Positions 35,209 through 43,925 of a DNA stretch of 64,000 bases are shown piece by piece (position 1 is the stretch's first letter; each line of letters opens with the position of its first letter). Under the pieces are notes generated by a model, which was given only the letters and a program-made list of their open reading frames with translations, was not told the DNA's origin and searched no databases. The DNA comes from Brevundimonas sp. Lineage in GTDB: Bacteria > Pseudomonadota > Alphaproteobacteria > Caulobacterales > Caulobacteraceae. Both the position numbers and the translations under genes were made by a program. The stretch is taken from NCBI RefSeq assembly GCF_029945885.1, contig NZ_JAQSDK010000002.1, positions 186,001 to 250,000 on the forward strand, read 5' to 3'.

Positions 35209-38200
35209 CTAGCTTGCGATTTCGAGATACCGGCAGAAGGCGTTGGCCAGCTGCATCTGCCGGGGCGTGCGGCAGTCGGCTTCGAACACGCTGGGCGATC
35301 CGACCAGAATGGAGAGGCATTTCGCCCGCGAGGTGGCGACGTTCAGGCGGTTGGGGCTGTAGAGAAACTCCATGCCCCGGGGGGCGTCGGCATGGCTCGA
35401 TGTGGCCATCGAATAGATGGCGATCGCCGCCTCCTGACCCTGGAACTTGTCGACGGTTCCAACCTTCGCCCCGGGGATTCGCCGCTGGATCTCGTAGACC
35501 TGGGCATTATAGGGCGCGATGATCAGGATGTCCTCGAGGGTCAAGGGATGCGAGCCCTTGCGGTCAATCCACGTGGCCCCGGCGTCGACGAGATCCTTGA
35601 CGATGGCGGCGATGGCCGCGCCCTCCTCGAGTGACGAGCTCTGGTTGCCGCTGTGTGGGATGGACAAGAATCGGAGACCTGAGCCGCTGAATGCGCCGGC
35701 GCCAACGATGGCTTGCGCTTCGGACCCAGGGCGCGGGCTGAGCTTGCTCTCGTAAAATAGTTCGGACGTGTAAGCGCAGATGGACGGGCAGAGCCGCCAG
35801 GTCTCCTCGAGGAAGAGGCCTTCGTCCGGGGCGATGGTCTGTTTGCCATTGAGGAGATGGTGCAGGGCAGAGCATTCGGCGCCTTCGGGATGGCTGCCCT
35901 GGGTCGGTTGATCGAGTTGCTGCGGATCGCCAACCAGCACCAGCGTTGACGCCGCCTGTGAAACGGCCAGGACGTTGGCGAGCGACATTTGTGCGGCTTC
36001 ATCGACAAACAGGACATCCACGGTCTGGAAGGCGTCTGGCGACGACCAGAGCCACGCCGTACCGCCGGCCACGTGACAGCCGGTGCCAAGGGCGGCGAAC
36101 AGGCCGGCGGTCTTGGTGACGATCCGCATCCGGTGGGAGTCGTCTTCCTTCTCCTTGGGCTTCTGAACGCACTGGACGTCGACGCCGGTCTCGTCGGCAG
36201 CCTCGACCACCGCGTTGAGGAGGTTGCGGATCACCGAGTGGCTGTTGGCGACGACGCCCACCGTCTTCCCTTGCGCCACCAGTGCGCAAATCATGTGGGC
36301 GGCTGTGTAGGTCTTCCCGGTGCCCGGCGGTCCCTGGATCGGCAGCACGCCGGCGGCGAGGTGCGTCGCAATGCGGCGCGCTGCGTCGAGCGTCGCCTCG
36401 CCTTCAATCCTCAGATCGGCGCCGTCAAGAAGGGGTGGGCCGCCCCGCATCAGCAGCGCTCGCGCGGCGGCGTAAGGCCCCTCGCCCGACATGCCGTGCG
36501 CGACCACGTGGGTTGCGAGACGGACCAGGGACAGCTGCATGGGTTCGGGCGAAACGTACTCGTGGACGAACACTGCCTCGGGGTGCAGCGCCGCCGTATC
36601 CTTGCGGGTCTTGATGTCGACGGTTTGGGCGGCGGAGGAGATATCTTCCACCGCGCCCATGGGGTGGCCGCCCTCATACTGCAGCGCCTTGCCAGGCCGG
36701 ACGTCGGTGTCCTGCGGCGGAAACCGGTAGCGATGGACGGGCGCGGCCGGCGTGCCGCCAACGATGCCTTCGAAGGTCAACCCTGACAGGGCTGACTTCT
36801 CATCGATCAGTTCGGCGGCGGTCAGGTCACGAAGGCGGAAGAACTCCCACCAAGTCGCCTTGTCCTCTCGTCGGTGCCACTCCAGCATATTGGCCAGCAG
36901 CCAGCGGCCGTGTTGCTCCTGGGTGCGCTCGAGCGGGTCTGCGGGGACGTCGCCCGTCAGGGCCTCGACCAGGGGCGCGATGGTGTCCAGCCATTGCCCG
37001 ACCTTCTCGGATGGGGCGCCGTCGCCCGGATCCGGCCGTGCAATGTCGACTCCCCCCGCCACCCGTTCCGCCCGCAGTTCTTCAAGCCAGCCCCGCAGAC
37101 GGCGCGTCGAGACGCAGTCCTCGCGGTTATAGGCCTGCACGGTGGCGCGATCCGCGTCGTCGATAGCGGCCAGATCATTCAGTTCGAGGCTGGTCTGCAG
37201 ACGGGTGAGCGCCAGCCGGGCGTCGGGCAGACTGGTGTCGCGCACGAAGCCATACAATGGTTCGAGCTTCTTCAGGGAGTAGCTCTCGACGCCGGCGCGG
37301 AGGCTCTGGCGGGTGACGCTGAGAAGATCGACAGGCAGGAAGCCGCGAAGGATGCGATCGAGGTCGTCTTCCCGCGTGGCGTAGCGGCCCATCAGCCGCT
37401 TGAGTGCGCCCGTCTCATAGCCGCCGAAGTGATAGATGTGCAGATCGGGAAACCGAATCCAGCGCGTCATCATGAAGTCGATGAATTGCTCGAAAGCGGC
37501 CTTCTCATCCGCGCGTGTCAGGGCCCAGAGCGGCGTGTAGATCCATTCACCGTCGTCGGCCTGGTGCTCGTAGCCGAGCAGATATTCAAGCCCATGCTCA
37601 CCCACGAAGGGGTCCGACTCGAAGTCCAGGAAGACGTCCCCGGAGGAGGGGGCGGGCAGGCGCGACAGACCAAACCCCTCCTGGTGGTCGAGCAGCTCGA
37701 AGACGTTCGCGCCCGTCTCGCGCGCCTGCACCTGCACCCGCGCCTGCTCCCGCACCCGGACGTAGGAACTGGCTGCGCCGCGTTCGGGCTTCCAGGAGAT
37801 CGGCACCTGCATCGCGGCCAGCGCGGCTGTGGTGGTGATGGCCTGATTGACGAGTTCAACCCTCTGGTTCTTGGAAATACCAGCCACCAGGCTGAGATGA
37901 TCGTCAGCCCGTCGCCGTTGATCGCAGCTGTCGCGCCAGCGACAGATTTCACAGAACGGGTTGGGCTCGGGATAAGTCTGGCCAACGGCCGGGTTGGCGA
38001 CCGCCGCTTCCAGGCTGCGCCTTACGACGCGATAGTAGGCGGCGAAGTCCGCTGTGCGAAACGTCTCGGGCGTAAAGTCGGTGTAGGGGGCGACGACGTG
38101 CATCAACTCGGGGGAACGACCCTGCACGTCCGCGAGCAGATCCGAGTAGAGGCTGATCTGCAGGACGGTGGTGCCCTTGGTTTCACGGGCGAGCTTCGTA

Positions 38201-38598
38201 TCCTCTACCTCATAGGACCAGTCGCCGAGCGCGCTCGGCGTTTCGATGCGGCGCAGCACATCCGTCCGACCAGCCCAAGCGCCCGTCCGCAGGGCACCTT
38301 GAAGGATGATGGGCTTGCCCGACCGCATCGCCGCTGTGGTGTCGGCGACGGCCTCTGGGGTGATATCGACACCGTCGATGGTGACGATCTTGAGACCCTG
38401 ATCTGTGAGGTGGTCGACGTAGCTCGCCTCATGCTGCTTGCCGCGCTCCCAGAGAGCCTCCAACGCCGGATCCCAAACCTTGGGCTCCGGCAGGCTCCCG
38501 CTGGCGACGGACCTGTCCAACTCGGTGAGGTGGCGGCAATTCAGATGCCCGACCAGATCGGTGGCGCTGAGCCGGAGGTCGTCGCCATCGCATTTCAT
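35209..38598 (-). CDS. TM0106-family RecB-like nuclease fused to UPF1-type helicase
   Basis: The 1129-residue protein joins three parts. The N-terminal RecB-like nuclease region (residues 1-~300) ends with a cysteine cluster (PFCEICRWRDSC) that could hold an iron-sulphur or zinc site. An RNase H-like domain follows (DVFLDFESDPFVGEHGLEYL). The C-terminal SF1 helicase has GPPGTGKTYTAAHM (Walker A), VLFVDEAAQMS and VGTVDKFQGQEAAIAIYSM. Such proteins occur in prokaryotic defence islands with no proven mechanism. It converges with the WYL-TerB gene; whether the two act together is unknown. Confidence 0.85.
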   Translation of the reverse strand: MKCDGDDLRLSATDLVGHLNCRHLTELDRSVASGSLPEPKVWDPALEALWERGKQHEASYVDHLTDQGLKIVTIDGVDITPEAVADTTAAMRSGKPIILQGALRTGAWAGRTDVLRRIETPSALGDWSYEVEDTKLARETKGTTVLQISLYSDLLADVQGRSPELMHVVAPYTDFTPETFRTADFAAYYRVVRRSLEAAVANPAVGQTYPEPNPFCEICRWRDSCDQRRRADDHLSLVAGISKNQRVELVNQAITTTAALAAMQVPISWKPERGAASSYVRVREQARVQVQARETGANVFELLDHQEGFGLSRLPAPSSGDVFLDFESDPFVGEHGLEYLLGYEHQADDGEWIYTPLWALTRADEKAAFEQFIDFMMTRWIRFPDLHIYHFGGYETGALKRLMGRYATREDDLDRILRGFLPVDLLSVTRQSLRAGVESYSLKKLEPLYGFVRDTSLPDARLALTRLQTSLELNDLAAIDDADRATVQAYNREDCVSTRRLRGWLEELRAERVAGGVDIARPDPGDGAPSEKVGQWLDTIAPLVEALTGDVPADPLERTQEQHGRWLLANMLEWHRREDKATWWEFFRLRDLTAAELIDEKSALSGLTFEGIVGGTPAAPVHRYRFPPQDTDVRPGKALQYEGGHPMGAVEDISSAAQTVDIKTRKDTAALHPEAVFVHEYVSPEPMQLSLVRLATHVVAHGMSGEGPYAAARALLMRGGPPLLDGADLRIEGEATLDAARRIATHLAAGVLPIQGPPGTGKTYTAAHMICALVAQGKTVGVVANSHSVIRNLLNAVVEAADETGVDVQCVQKPKEKEDDSHRMRIVTKTAGLFAALGTGCHVAGGTAWLWSSPDAFQTVDVLFVDEAAQMSLANVLAVSQAASTLVLVGDPQQLDQPTQGSHPEGAECSALHHLLNGKQTIAPDEGLFLEETWRLCPSICAYTSELFYESKLSPRPGSEAQAIVGAGAFSGSGLRFLSIPHSGNQSSSLEEGAAIAAIVKDLVDAGATWIDRKGSHPLTLEDILIIAPYNAQVYEIQRRIPGAKVGTVDKFQGQEAAIAIYSMATSSHADAPRGMEFLYSPNRLNVATSRAKCLSILVGSPSVFEADCRTPRQMQLANAFCRYLEIAS

Positions 38599-38762
38599 GC
38601 GCCAGTAGGTACAGTTGAGCTTGTGCGCGTCAACAACCGCCGATTTTGTCGGTGGCGAGTCCCGCTCGGACTCCCCCCAAGCGCCGTTGCGGAATGTCCG
38701 GAGTTCGGCAATCCGCTAAAGTCCGCTGCTGGCGCTGATCAAACATCACAGTTGCGGATATG

Positions 38763-39017
38763 TTAGCGGGACCTCACGACGGCATTCGAATCTGTCTCTG
38801 AGGGCCTTGGGTCTTCAAGAAGACGAGATGGAGCAACCCTCAACGCCTCCGCTAATCGTCCTAGCGCGCGCACAGAGGGATTTCTGGTGCCACGCTCAAG
38901 ATCGCTTAGATAGCTCCGCTTCATGCCGGCCCTGAAAGCCAACTCTTCTTGCGACAACCCTTCTCGATCCCGAAGCGTTCGCACGTTTTTCCCGAAGAGG
39001 GCCACAACGTCCATCAC
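38763..39017 (-). CDS. Small XRE regulator, copy 1
   Basis: The 84-residue Cro/C1-type helix-turn-helix protein shows VRTLRDREGLSQEELAFRAG and KRSYLSDLERGTRNPSVRAL. It is a close paralogue of the next gene. It lies 164 bp upstream of the nuclease-helicase gene on the same strand and could regulate it. Confidence 0.8.
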   Translation of the reverse strand: MMDVVALFGKNVRTLRDREGLSQEELAFRAGMKRSYLSDLERGTRNPSVRALGRLAEALRVAPSRLLEDPRPSETDSNAVVRSR

Positions 39018-39077
39018 GACAGATGGCCCAAACTTGTTCCCGAGCGCCGCCCACCAGTCGTGTCATTTCGTCCATCT

Positions 39078-39308
39078 TCAATCCTGAGTACCCGGTTCCT
39101 CCGGGTCTCTAAGCAGCCGACTTGGCGTTACACCGAGTGCATCTGCAATGCGTCCAAGTGCACGCACCGTTGGGTTCCGTGTACCGCGTTCTAGATCGCT
39201 CAAATAGCTACGCTTAAGGCCTGCCCGGAACGCTAGTTCCTCCTGAGAAAGCCCAGCCCCGAGCCGGATGGTCCTCACGTTCCTTCCAAGCTGGGAGACG
39301 ACGTCCAT
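39078..39308 (-). CDS. Small XRE regulator, copy 2
   Basis: This 76-residue paralogue of the adjacent regulator shares nearly all of QEELAFRAG, KRSYLSDLERGTRNP and VRALGR. The two genes are 60 bp apart and probably arose by tandem duplication, with possible division of binding sites. The next rightward gene is the ECF sigma factor of the lasso locus. Confidence 0.8.
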   Translation of the reverse strand: MDVVSQLGRNVRTIRLGAGLSQEELAFRAGLKRSYLSDLERGTRNPTVRALGRIADALGVTPSRLLRDPEEPGTQD

Positions 39309-39425
39309 TCCCGCACTTGGGCGGAAGAGCGCGATAGGCGCTGTCCCCTAAACGTGTCATTTTCGACGCCTTGGGTGATTTGTCTGCTTGTTGGGGATCC
39401 AGCCGTGGCGGAGGGCTTCGATCGG

Positions 39426-39908
39426 ATGAATGAGGAAAGCCAGGCGTCTCTGTCTGACATTTACAACCGTTATTCTAACTGGTTCCGGGCCCGACTTGTG
39501 AGGCGCTACGGGGCGCAAGACGCTGAAGATCTTCTGCAGGAAACTTGGTTGCGGGTCGGCCCGTATCAAGTCGCTCAGGGCGTCCGGCATCCCAAAGCGC
39601 TCTTGCTGCGCATCGCTTCAAATCTGGCGGCGGACCTTTATGCCGGACGAGATCGTCGGGCTCGTTGCGCCCGTGAAGTCGGTCAACTGGACGGGTGGGG
39701 CGTTGAGATGCCCGCTCAGACGGACGAGGTACTGGCGAAACAGCTTGTCCTCAGCTTGCCTGTGCCCCTACGCGATGTCTTTGTGCTATCCCGGTTCGGC
39801 GGTCTGACGAACGCTCAGATCGGAGAGCAGCTCGGGATTTCTCCCAAAACCGTTGAGTGGCGCATGACCAAGGCCCTGGCTCACTGCGCAGCCCAGCTTC
39901 GGCGCTAG
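39426..39908 (+). CDS. ECF sigma factor (FecI-like)
   Basis: The 160-residue protein has sigma region 2 (LSDIYNRYSNWFRARLVRR, DAEDLLQETWLRV) and region 4 (LRDVFVLSRFGGLTNAQIGE, SPKTVEWRMTKAL). With FecR and a TonB-dependent receptor downstream it forms a cell-surface signalling cascade. The likely inducer is a lasso peptide bound by the receptor. The ATG at 39426 is chosen; a longer in-frame start lies at 39354. Confidence 0.9.
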   Translation: MNEESQASLSDIYNRYSNWFRARLVRRYGAQDAEDLLQETWLRVGPYQVAQGVRHPKALLLRIASNLAADLYAGRDRRARCAREVGQLDGWGVEMPAQTDEVLAKQLVLSLPVPLRDVFVLSRFGGLTNAQIGEQLGISPKTVEWRMTKALAHCAAQLRR

Positions 39909-39922
39909 AGATGGGGCGCACC

Positions 39923-40903
39923 ATGACCGGCCCGACGATCCGGGTTGAAACCGCGGAGACAGAGGCGGCCGCCTGGCACGCCCGTCTGGGCGCGCGTAAC
40001 GTCAGCACCGGCACGATTGAGGAATTCTTCGCCTGGCGCGCGGTGCCGGCGAACGCCGAGGCCTATCGCCGCGTCGAGAAGGTCTGGGCCGATACGGGCA
40101 AGCTGGCGGACGACCCCGCCATCCTGGAGGCCCTTGATGCGGCGATGTCGCGCAAGGCCGGCACGGGTCGGTCCCGTGCTGTCCCGCGGGGCCTTTTGGG
40201 ACTGGCTGCGGTCGGCGCGGCGGCGGCGCTGGCGATGGGCGGTTGGGCGTGGATGCAGAGCAGGACGGTCTTCGTCACAGGCGTGGGCGAGCAGCGCGTC
40301 GTGCAGTTGGCCGACGGGTCGTCGATCCGGCTGGATACGGGCTCGCGGGTCAGGGTTCGGTTCGCGGGCGACCAGCGCCTCGTGGATCTTGAGCGCGGAC
40401 AGGCGCTATTTACCGTGGCCCACGACCGGGCGAGACCGTTCGTCGTCCAGGCCGGTGGGACACAGGTGACGGCGGTCGGCACAGTGTTCGATGTTCGCCG
40501 TGACGCCGCCGCCGTCAGCGTGACCCTGGTGTCCGGCGTCGTCGATGTGGCGCCGGCGGGGGAGGGCAGGGCGGTGCAGCGGATGGTGGCTGGCCAACAT
40601 ACCCGCGTCACCGCCAGAGAGGTCGCCGTCCGTTCAGTCGATGTGCAGGCCGAGACCAGCTGGACGGACGGGCGGATCGTCTTCCGCGACACACCTCTGC
40701 GGTTGGCCGTGGCCGAAGTGAACCGGTATCTGACGGCGAAGATCGAACTGGAGGCTACCTCACTGGACGCCGTGCCGGTCAACGGGGTGTTCAGGACAGG
40801 AGACCGGGAGGCCTTCGTCTCCACGGCCTCGCAGGTATTCGAACTTGAAGTCACTCCGGGGCCGGATGGAACCGTCCGCCTCTCGGAGCGAAAAAATAAT
40901 TGA
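39923..40903 (+). CDS. FecR-family anti-sigma regulator
   Basis: The 326-residue protein has the cytosolic FecR N-terminus (EAAAWHARLGARNVSTGTIEEF), one membrane helix (GLLGLAAVGAAAALAMGGWA) and a periplasmic FecR domain (QRVVQLADGSSIRLDTGSRV, FDVRRDAAAVSVTLVSGVVD). A C-terminal secretin/STN-like segment follows. It would hold the sigma factor until the receptor's signalling domain contacts it. In-frame ATGs at 39911 and 39923 are both possible. Confidence 0.9.
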   Translation: MTGPTIRVETAETEAAAWHARLGARNVSTGTIEEFFAWRAVPANAEAYRRVEKVWADTGKLADDPAILEALDAAMSRKAGTGRSRAVPRGLLGLAAVGAAAALAMGGWAWMQSRTVFVTGVGEQRVVQLADGSSIRLDTGSRVRVRFAGDQRLVDLERGQALFTVAHDRARPFVVQAGGTQVTAVGTVFDVRRDAAAVSVTLVSGVVDVAPAGEGRAVQRMVAGQHTRVTAREVAVRSVDVQAETSWTDGRIVFRDTPLRLAVAEVNRYLTAKIELEATSLDAVPVNGVFRTGDREAFVSTASQVFELEVTPGPDGTVRLSERKNN

Positions 40904-40973
40904 GAAACCTCTCCGGGGTTACCCGGGGTCTGAACCGTCTCTTCTCTGACGCCATGTGGCGGGGAGGGGAGCC

Positions 40974-43919
40974 ATGAATATGAGTCGCTCGAGTTTTTTG
41001 TCCTGCAGTGCGCTGGTCGCCTGTGTTCTCGCCGTCAGCACGACGGCCTGCGCCCAGGAGGCGCGCGACTTCAACATCCCGGCCGGGTCGCTGGGAGACG
41101 CGCTGAATCTGTTCGCGACCCAGTCGGACCAGCAGATATTTTTCACCGGGGATCTGGTCGCCGGTTTGCGGACACCGGGACTGAGAGGGCGCCATGCGCC
41201 GCCGGAGGCATTGAACACTCTCTTGCGAGGGTCGGGCCTGTCCTGGTCCCAGACGCGTCCGGGGGTCATTTTCCTGCGCCGAAGCGGGCCGTCCGAGGCG
41301 GCGAAAGGCCCCGTCCTGCTGGACGAGGTCATCGTCACGGGCACCCTGCTGAAGACGTCTGGCGAACTCGCCTCGCCCGTCGTCGTCCTGAATCGTGACG
41401 ATCTGGATCGCCGTGGGCCCGCCACGGTGGCCGAGATCCTGAAGGATCTGCCCCAGAACTACGCCGGCTCGGCCAATCCCACGGCGACCCTGGCCGGGGT
41501 CGATGGAGCCGGGTCCAACTCGGTGTTCGCCACCGGCGTGAACCTGCGCGGTCTCGGGCCCGACGCCACCCTGGTCCTGGTCAATGGCCGCCGGCTCGCG
41601 GGCACGGGTTACCGGGGCGAGTTCGCCGACGTATCGGCCCTGCCATCCGCCGCGGTCGAACGTATCGATATTCTGCTCGACGGGGCCTCCGCCCTTTACG
41701 GCGCCGATGCGGTGGCCGGCGTGGTCAATGTGATCATGCGCCGGGCCTTCAATGGCCAGGAATCCCGGCTTCGGATTGGCGCCGCCGAAGGCGGGGCCGA
41801 GGACCTGATGGTATCGCATCTCGCCGGAACCTCCTGGGAGACCGGGTCAGCCCTGCTGTCGTACGAATACCAGCAGGTGAACGCATTCAGTTCTCTGGAC
41901 CGGCCCTGGACCGCGGACGGGGACCTCAGACCTTTCGGCGGTACGGATCACCGGACGCCGTTCGCCTCGCCCGGCAACATCGTCGCCTTCGACCCGGTGG
42001 CCAGGGGCTACGTCTCCCGCTGGGCGATACGGCCCGGTCCCTCGGACACCGCCACGACCCCGGCTGATTTCGCGGCAGGGGAGGCCAACCTGCAGGCGAC
42101 GGCCCAGGGGCAGGATCTCTCGCCCGAAACCGAACGCAGCAGCGTCTACGGCCGTATCCGGCAGAGCCTCGGCGAGCGCCTGGAACTCACGGCCGACCTG
42201 CGCTTCAGCCAAAGGGACTACAGCATCGCAGGGGCGACGACGCCGGCCGTGTTCAACGTCACGAGCGCCAATCCCTGGTTCGTGTCGCCGTCCGGGGCGG
42301 CGTCCCACACGATCGGTTATTCGTTCTACCGGGACCTGGGACCGCCGCACCGGTTCGGTTCCTCGCGAAGTCTCGGCGTCACCGCCGGCGGTGCTCTGGA
42401 TCTCGGCCAGGATTGGTCGCTGGAGGCCTATCTGGCTCATGCAGAGGAACGGGGCTCGTCCGGGACGGAAGGGCGGGTCAACTCGCGATTCCTGAACGAG
42501 GCGCTCGGCAATATTCCGGATGATCCGGCGACTCCTTATCGGGCGGCGGTGGACGGCTATTTCAACCCGTTCGGAGACGGGACCGCGAACGGTCGGGCGG
42601 TCCTGGACTTCATCAGCAGCGGCTACACCCGGGCCCACGATCGGAGCCGGGCCAGTTCGGCCAACCTGCTGCTCTCCGGCCCGCTCTTCAACCTTCCCGC
42701 GGGGCCGGTGCAGGCGGCGGTTGGTCTGCAGTTCCGGCGCGAGGGCTTCAATACCCAGGTCGAGAGTCTCGGCTCGACCGTGGCGCCGGTGCTGACAATC
42801 ACGCCCGAGCAGGATCGCAAGATCAGCGCCATCTTCGGTGAGGTGCGCGTGCCGCTGGTGGGGGAGGGGAATGCCCGAGCCGGGGTCCAGCGTCTGGAGC
42901 TTTCGCTCGCGGGGCGGTTCGAGGAGTACGACGACTTCGGCTCCACGGCGAATCCGAAACTGGGAGTGATCTGGTCGCCGCTCGAGACCGTGTCGGTCCG
43001 GGCCTCCTGGGGCACATCCTTCAGGGCGCCCGGCCTGCCACAACTCCACGACGCCTCGGCCATCTCGGTGACCTCCCTGCCGCGGGCGGGCGCGAACGTC
43101 CTTTCCCTGTATCTCTATGGCGGCAATCCGGACCTCGAGCCGGAGACCGCAGAGACCTTTACACTCGGCTTTGATTACCGACCGGTCGGCGGCGGCACTC
43201 TGAGCGCGAGCCTGTTCAGCACCGAGTTCAGCGACCGCATCGCCCAACCCGTGGCCGCCAACATCGCCCGCGCGTTGACCGACCCGTCGCTCCAACCCTT
43301 CGTGACGCTCGTCGATCCGGCCAACAACCCGGCCGACCTCGCTCTGGTCAACAGCTACTTGAACCGTCCGGACTTCGCCGGCGGGAGCCTGTTCCCGCCG
43401 ACAGCCTACGGGGCCATCCTCGACGGGCGTTGGGTCAATACCGGCGCCGTGTCGGTTCGGGGTCTGGATCTGTCGGCGCGCTACCCGCTGCTGACGGGGA
43501 GCCATGCGCTCTCGCTTGACGCCTCCGCCTCCTGGTTGATCGACTATGACATCCAGCCCACGCCGACCGCCGATGTGCGCGACGTCCTGGGCCTTGTCGG
43601 ATATCCGGCCCGCCTTCGGTCCCGCGCCGGCGCTCTCTGGTCGTACGGAAGCTGGGGATTTGACGCTCACTGGAACCATGTGTCGGCCTATGAGGGCCTG
43701 GCCGGGCAGGAGATCGCGGCCTGGAACACGATTGACGTACGCGCGTCGTGGTCGGCGGCGTCGGGGCCTTTCGCCGGTCTGCAGCTGGCGCTTTCTGTCC
43801 AGAACCTGACGGACGAGGATCCACCCTTCTACGACTCGCCGGCGGGGTACGGGTTCGACGCCGCCCAGGCCAGCGTCCTGGGGCGCACCGTCGCCCTGCA
43901 GATGATCAAGCGTTGGTAG
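40974..43919 (+). CDS. TonB-dependent receptor with signalling domain, lasso-locus
   Basis: The 981-residue outer-membrane protein has a signal peptide and an N-terminal STN signalling domain (FNIPAGSLGDALNLFATQSD). The TonB-box-like and plug region follows (LLDEVIVTGTLL, LDRRGPATVAEILKDLPQNY). A large beta-barrel ends in an aromatic residue (KRW). The STN domain marks it as a transducing receptor paired with the FecR and sigma factor before it. By analogy with astexin loci, it probably imports the lasso peptide or a related ligand. GGGAGGGGA precedes the ATG. Confidence 0.92.
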   Translation: MNMSRSSFLSCSALVACVLAVSTTACAQEARDFNIPAGSLGDALNLFATQSDQQIFFTGDLVAGLRTPGLRGRHAPPEALNTLLRGSGLSWSQTRPGVIFLRRSGPSEAAKGPVLLDEVIVTGTLLKTSGELASPVVVLNRDDLDRRGPATVAEILKDLPQNYAGSANPTATLAGVDGAGSNSVFATGVNLRGLGPDATLVLVNGRRLAGTGYRGEFADVSALPSAAVERIDILLDGASALYGADAVAGVVNVIMRRAFNGQESRLRIGAAEGGAEDLMVSHLAGTSWETGSALLSYEYQQVNAFSSLDRPWTADGDLRPFGGTDHRTPFASPGNIVAFDPVARGYVSRWAIRPGPSDTATTPADFAAGEANLQATAQGQDLSPETERSSVYGRIRQSLGERLELTADLRFSQRDYSIAGATTPAVFNVTSANPWFVSPSGAASHTIGYSFYRDLGPPHRFGSSRSLGVTAGGALDLGQDWSLEAYLAHAEERGSSGTEGRVNSRFLNEALGNIPDDPATPYRAAVDGYFNPFGDGTANGRAVLDFISSGYTRAHDRSRASSANLLLSGPLFNLPAGPVQAAVGLQFRREGFNTQVESLGSTVAPVLTITPEQDRKISAIFGEVRVPLVGEGNARAGVQRLELSLAGRFEEYDDFGSTANPKLGVIWSPLETVSVRASWGTSFRAPGLPQLHDASAISVTSLPRAGANVLSLYLYGGNPDLEPETAETFTLGFDYRPVGGGTLSASLFSTEFSDRIAQPVAANIARALTDPSLQPFVTLVDPANNPADLALVNSYLNRPDFAGGSLFPPTAYGAILDGRWVNTGAVSVRGLDLSARYPLLTGSHALSLDASASWLIDYDIQPTPTADVRDVLGLVGYPARLRSRAGALWSYGSWGFDAHWNHVSAYEGLAGQEIAAWNTIDVRASWSAASGPFAGLQLALSVQNLTDEDPPFYDSPAGYGFDAAQASVLGRTVALQMIKRW

Positions 43920-43925
43920 GGCACC

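Noticed and set aside
36874..38766. Open frame of 630 codons on the plus strand
   Set aside because: It is antisense to the nuclease-helicase gene and shows no domain.
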